Below the pieces are notes generated by a model. The model saw only the letters and a program-made list of their open reading frames with translations. It was not told the DNA's origin and made no database searches. Positions 6,657 to 6,714 of a DNA stretch of 6,714 nt are shown here, in pieces. The position numbers and the translations under genes were made by a program. The stretch comes from Clostridia bacterium (GTDB lineage Bacteria; Bacillota_A; Clostridia; Oscillospirales; CAG-382): the NCBI GenBank assembly GCA_017517985.1, contig JAFWWX010000050.1, positions 1-6,714 of the forward strand, written 5' to 3'. How positions within the stretch are numbered: position 1 is the first letter of the stretch; each line of letters starts with the position of its first letter.

Positions 6657-6714
6657 ATGCCAAGAGAATACCGTCACATAGAAGGATATGAAAAAGAAAT
6701 CATACGTCTATGGC
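6657..6714 (+). CDS. Transposase OrfA-like protein, 3'-truncated by window edge
   Basis: Only 19 codons are visible. The product starts MPREYRHIEGYEKEI, which I recognise as the typical opening of a family of short helix-turn-helix OrfA proteins of IS3-type elements common in gut Clostridia. In that family OrfA binds the element ends and a downstream OrfB supplies the DDE transposase, often through a frameshift; none of that can be seen here. The ATG follows AGGAGG with 8 bases of spacing. A hairpin that would hide this site in read-through RNA supports a regulated transposase. Identification rests on recall of a short N-terminus, so it is moderately secure. Confidence 0.65.
   Translation, partial: MPREYRHIEGYEKEIIRLW

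Larger units (their letters stand above)
6601..6714 (+). mobile_element. Left end of an insertion sequence, probably IS3 family
   Basis: The element is inferred from the transposase start at 6657 and the hairpin before it. The outer boundary is uncertain; TGAAAAAAAC at 6601 would fit the TG end usual in IS3 elements. The other end, the matching inverted repeat and any target duplication lie outside the window, so the limits are provisional. Confidence 0.5.

Noticed and set aside
1..6714. parS site for the ParB protein
   Set aside because: No match to the 16-base TGTTNCACGTGAAACA-type palindrome was seen. The GGAAACGTGACG near 1971 shares only a few bases and lies within fhs.

Overview
The window reads as ordinary chromosome of a low-to-moderate GC, spore-forming Firmicute, most likely a gut-type member of the Clostridia. 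This is inferred from a SpoVAC spore-membrane protein, a clostridial-style pyruvate kinase and formate-tetrahydrofolate ligase, a Spo0J-type ParB, strong AGGAGG-like ribosome binding sites and consensus sigma-A promoters. No species can be named from the sequence alone.

Layout. (1) 1-1191, plus strand: pyruvate kinase, missing its N-terminal ~75 residues because the window starts inside it. (2) 1192-1394: convergent gap with a strong hairpin that can end transcription of both neighbours. (3) 1395-3068, minus strand: complete formate-tetrahydrofolate ligase, with a perfect TTGACA/17/TATAAT promoter and an ~80-nt leader. (4) 3185-3417: gene-free DNA with tandem hairpins that look like minus-strand terminators for spoVAC, plus a degenerate direct repeat. 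(5) 3418-3879, minus strand: a stand-alone spoVAC. (6) 3880-4013: divergent intergenic region with an extended -10 promoter on the plus strand. (7) 4014-5465, plus strand: an MBOAT (AlgI/DltB-like) membrane O-acyltransferase. (8) 5514-6473, plus strand: ParB/Spo0J, 48 bases after the MBOAT gene and with no ParA gene beside it in view. (9) 6474-6656: inverted repeats, then a promoter and hairpin. (10) 6657 to the end: the first 19 codons of an apparent IS3-type transposase OrfA.

How the genes relate. The window holds several short independent transcription units rather than one pathway: carbon metabolism (pyruvate kinase, one-carbon folate ligase), spore dipicolinate uptake (SpoVAC), surface polymer acylation (MBOAT) and chromosome segregation (ParB). 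No clearly new multi-gene system is visible. The most interesting signal is at the right edge. There, a 13-bp perfect hairpin encloses the transposase Shine-Dalgarno sequence, and the element's own likely promoter would start transcription inside the hairpin loop. Native transcripts would therefore be translatable, while read-through from parB would be terminated or masked. This is the same logic known from IS10 and IS50 for protection against outside transcription.
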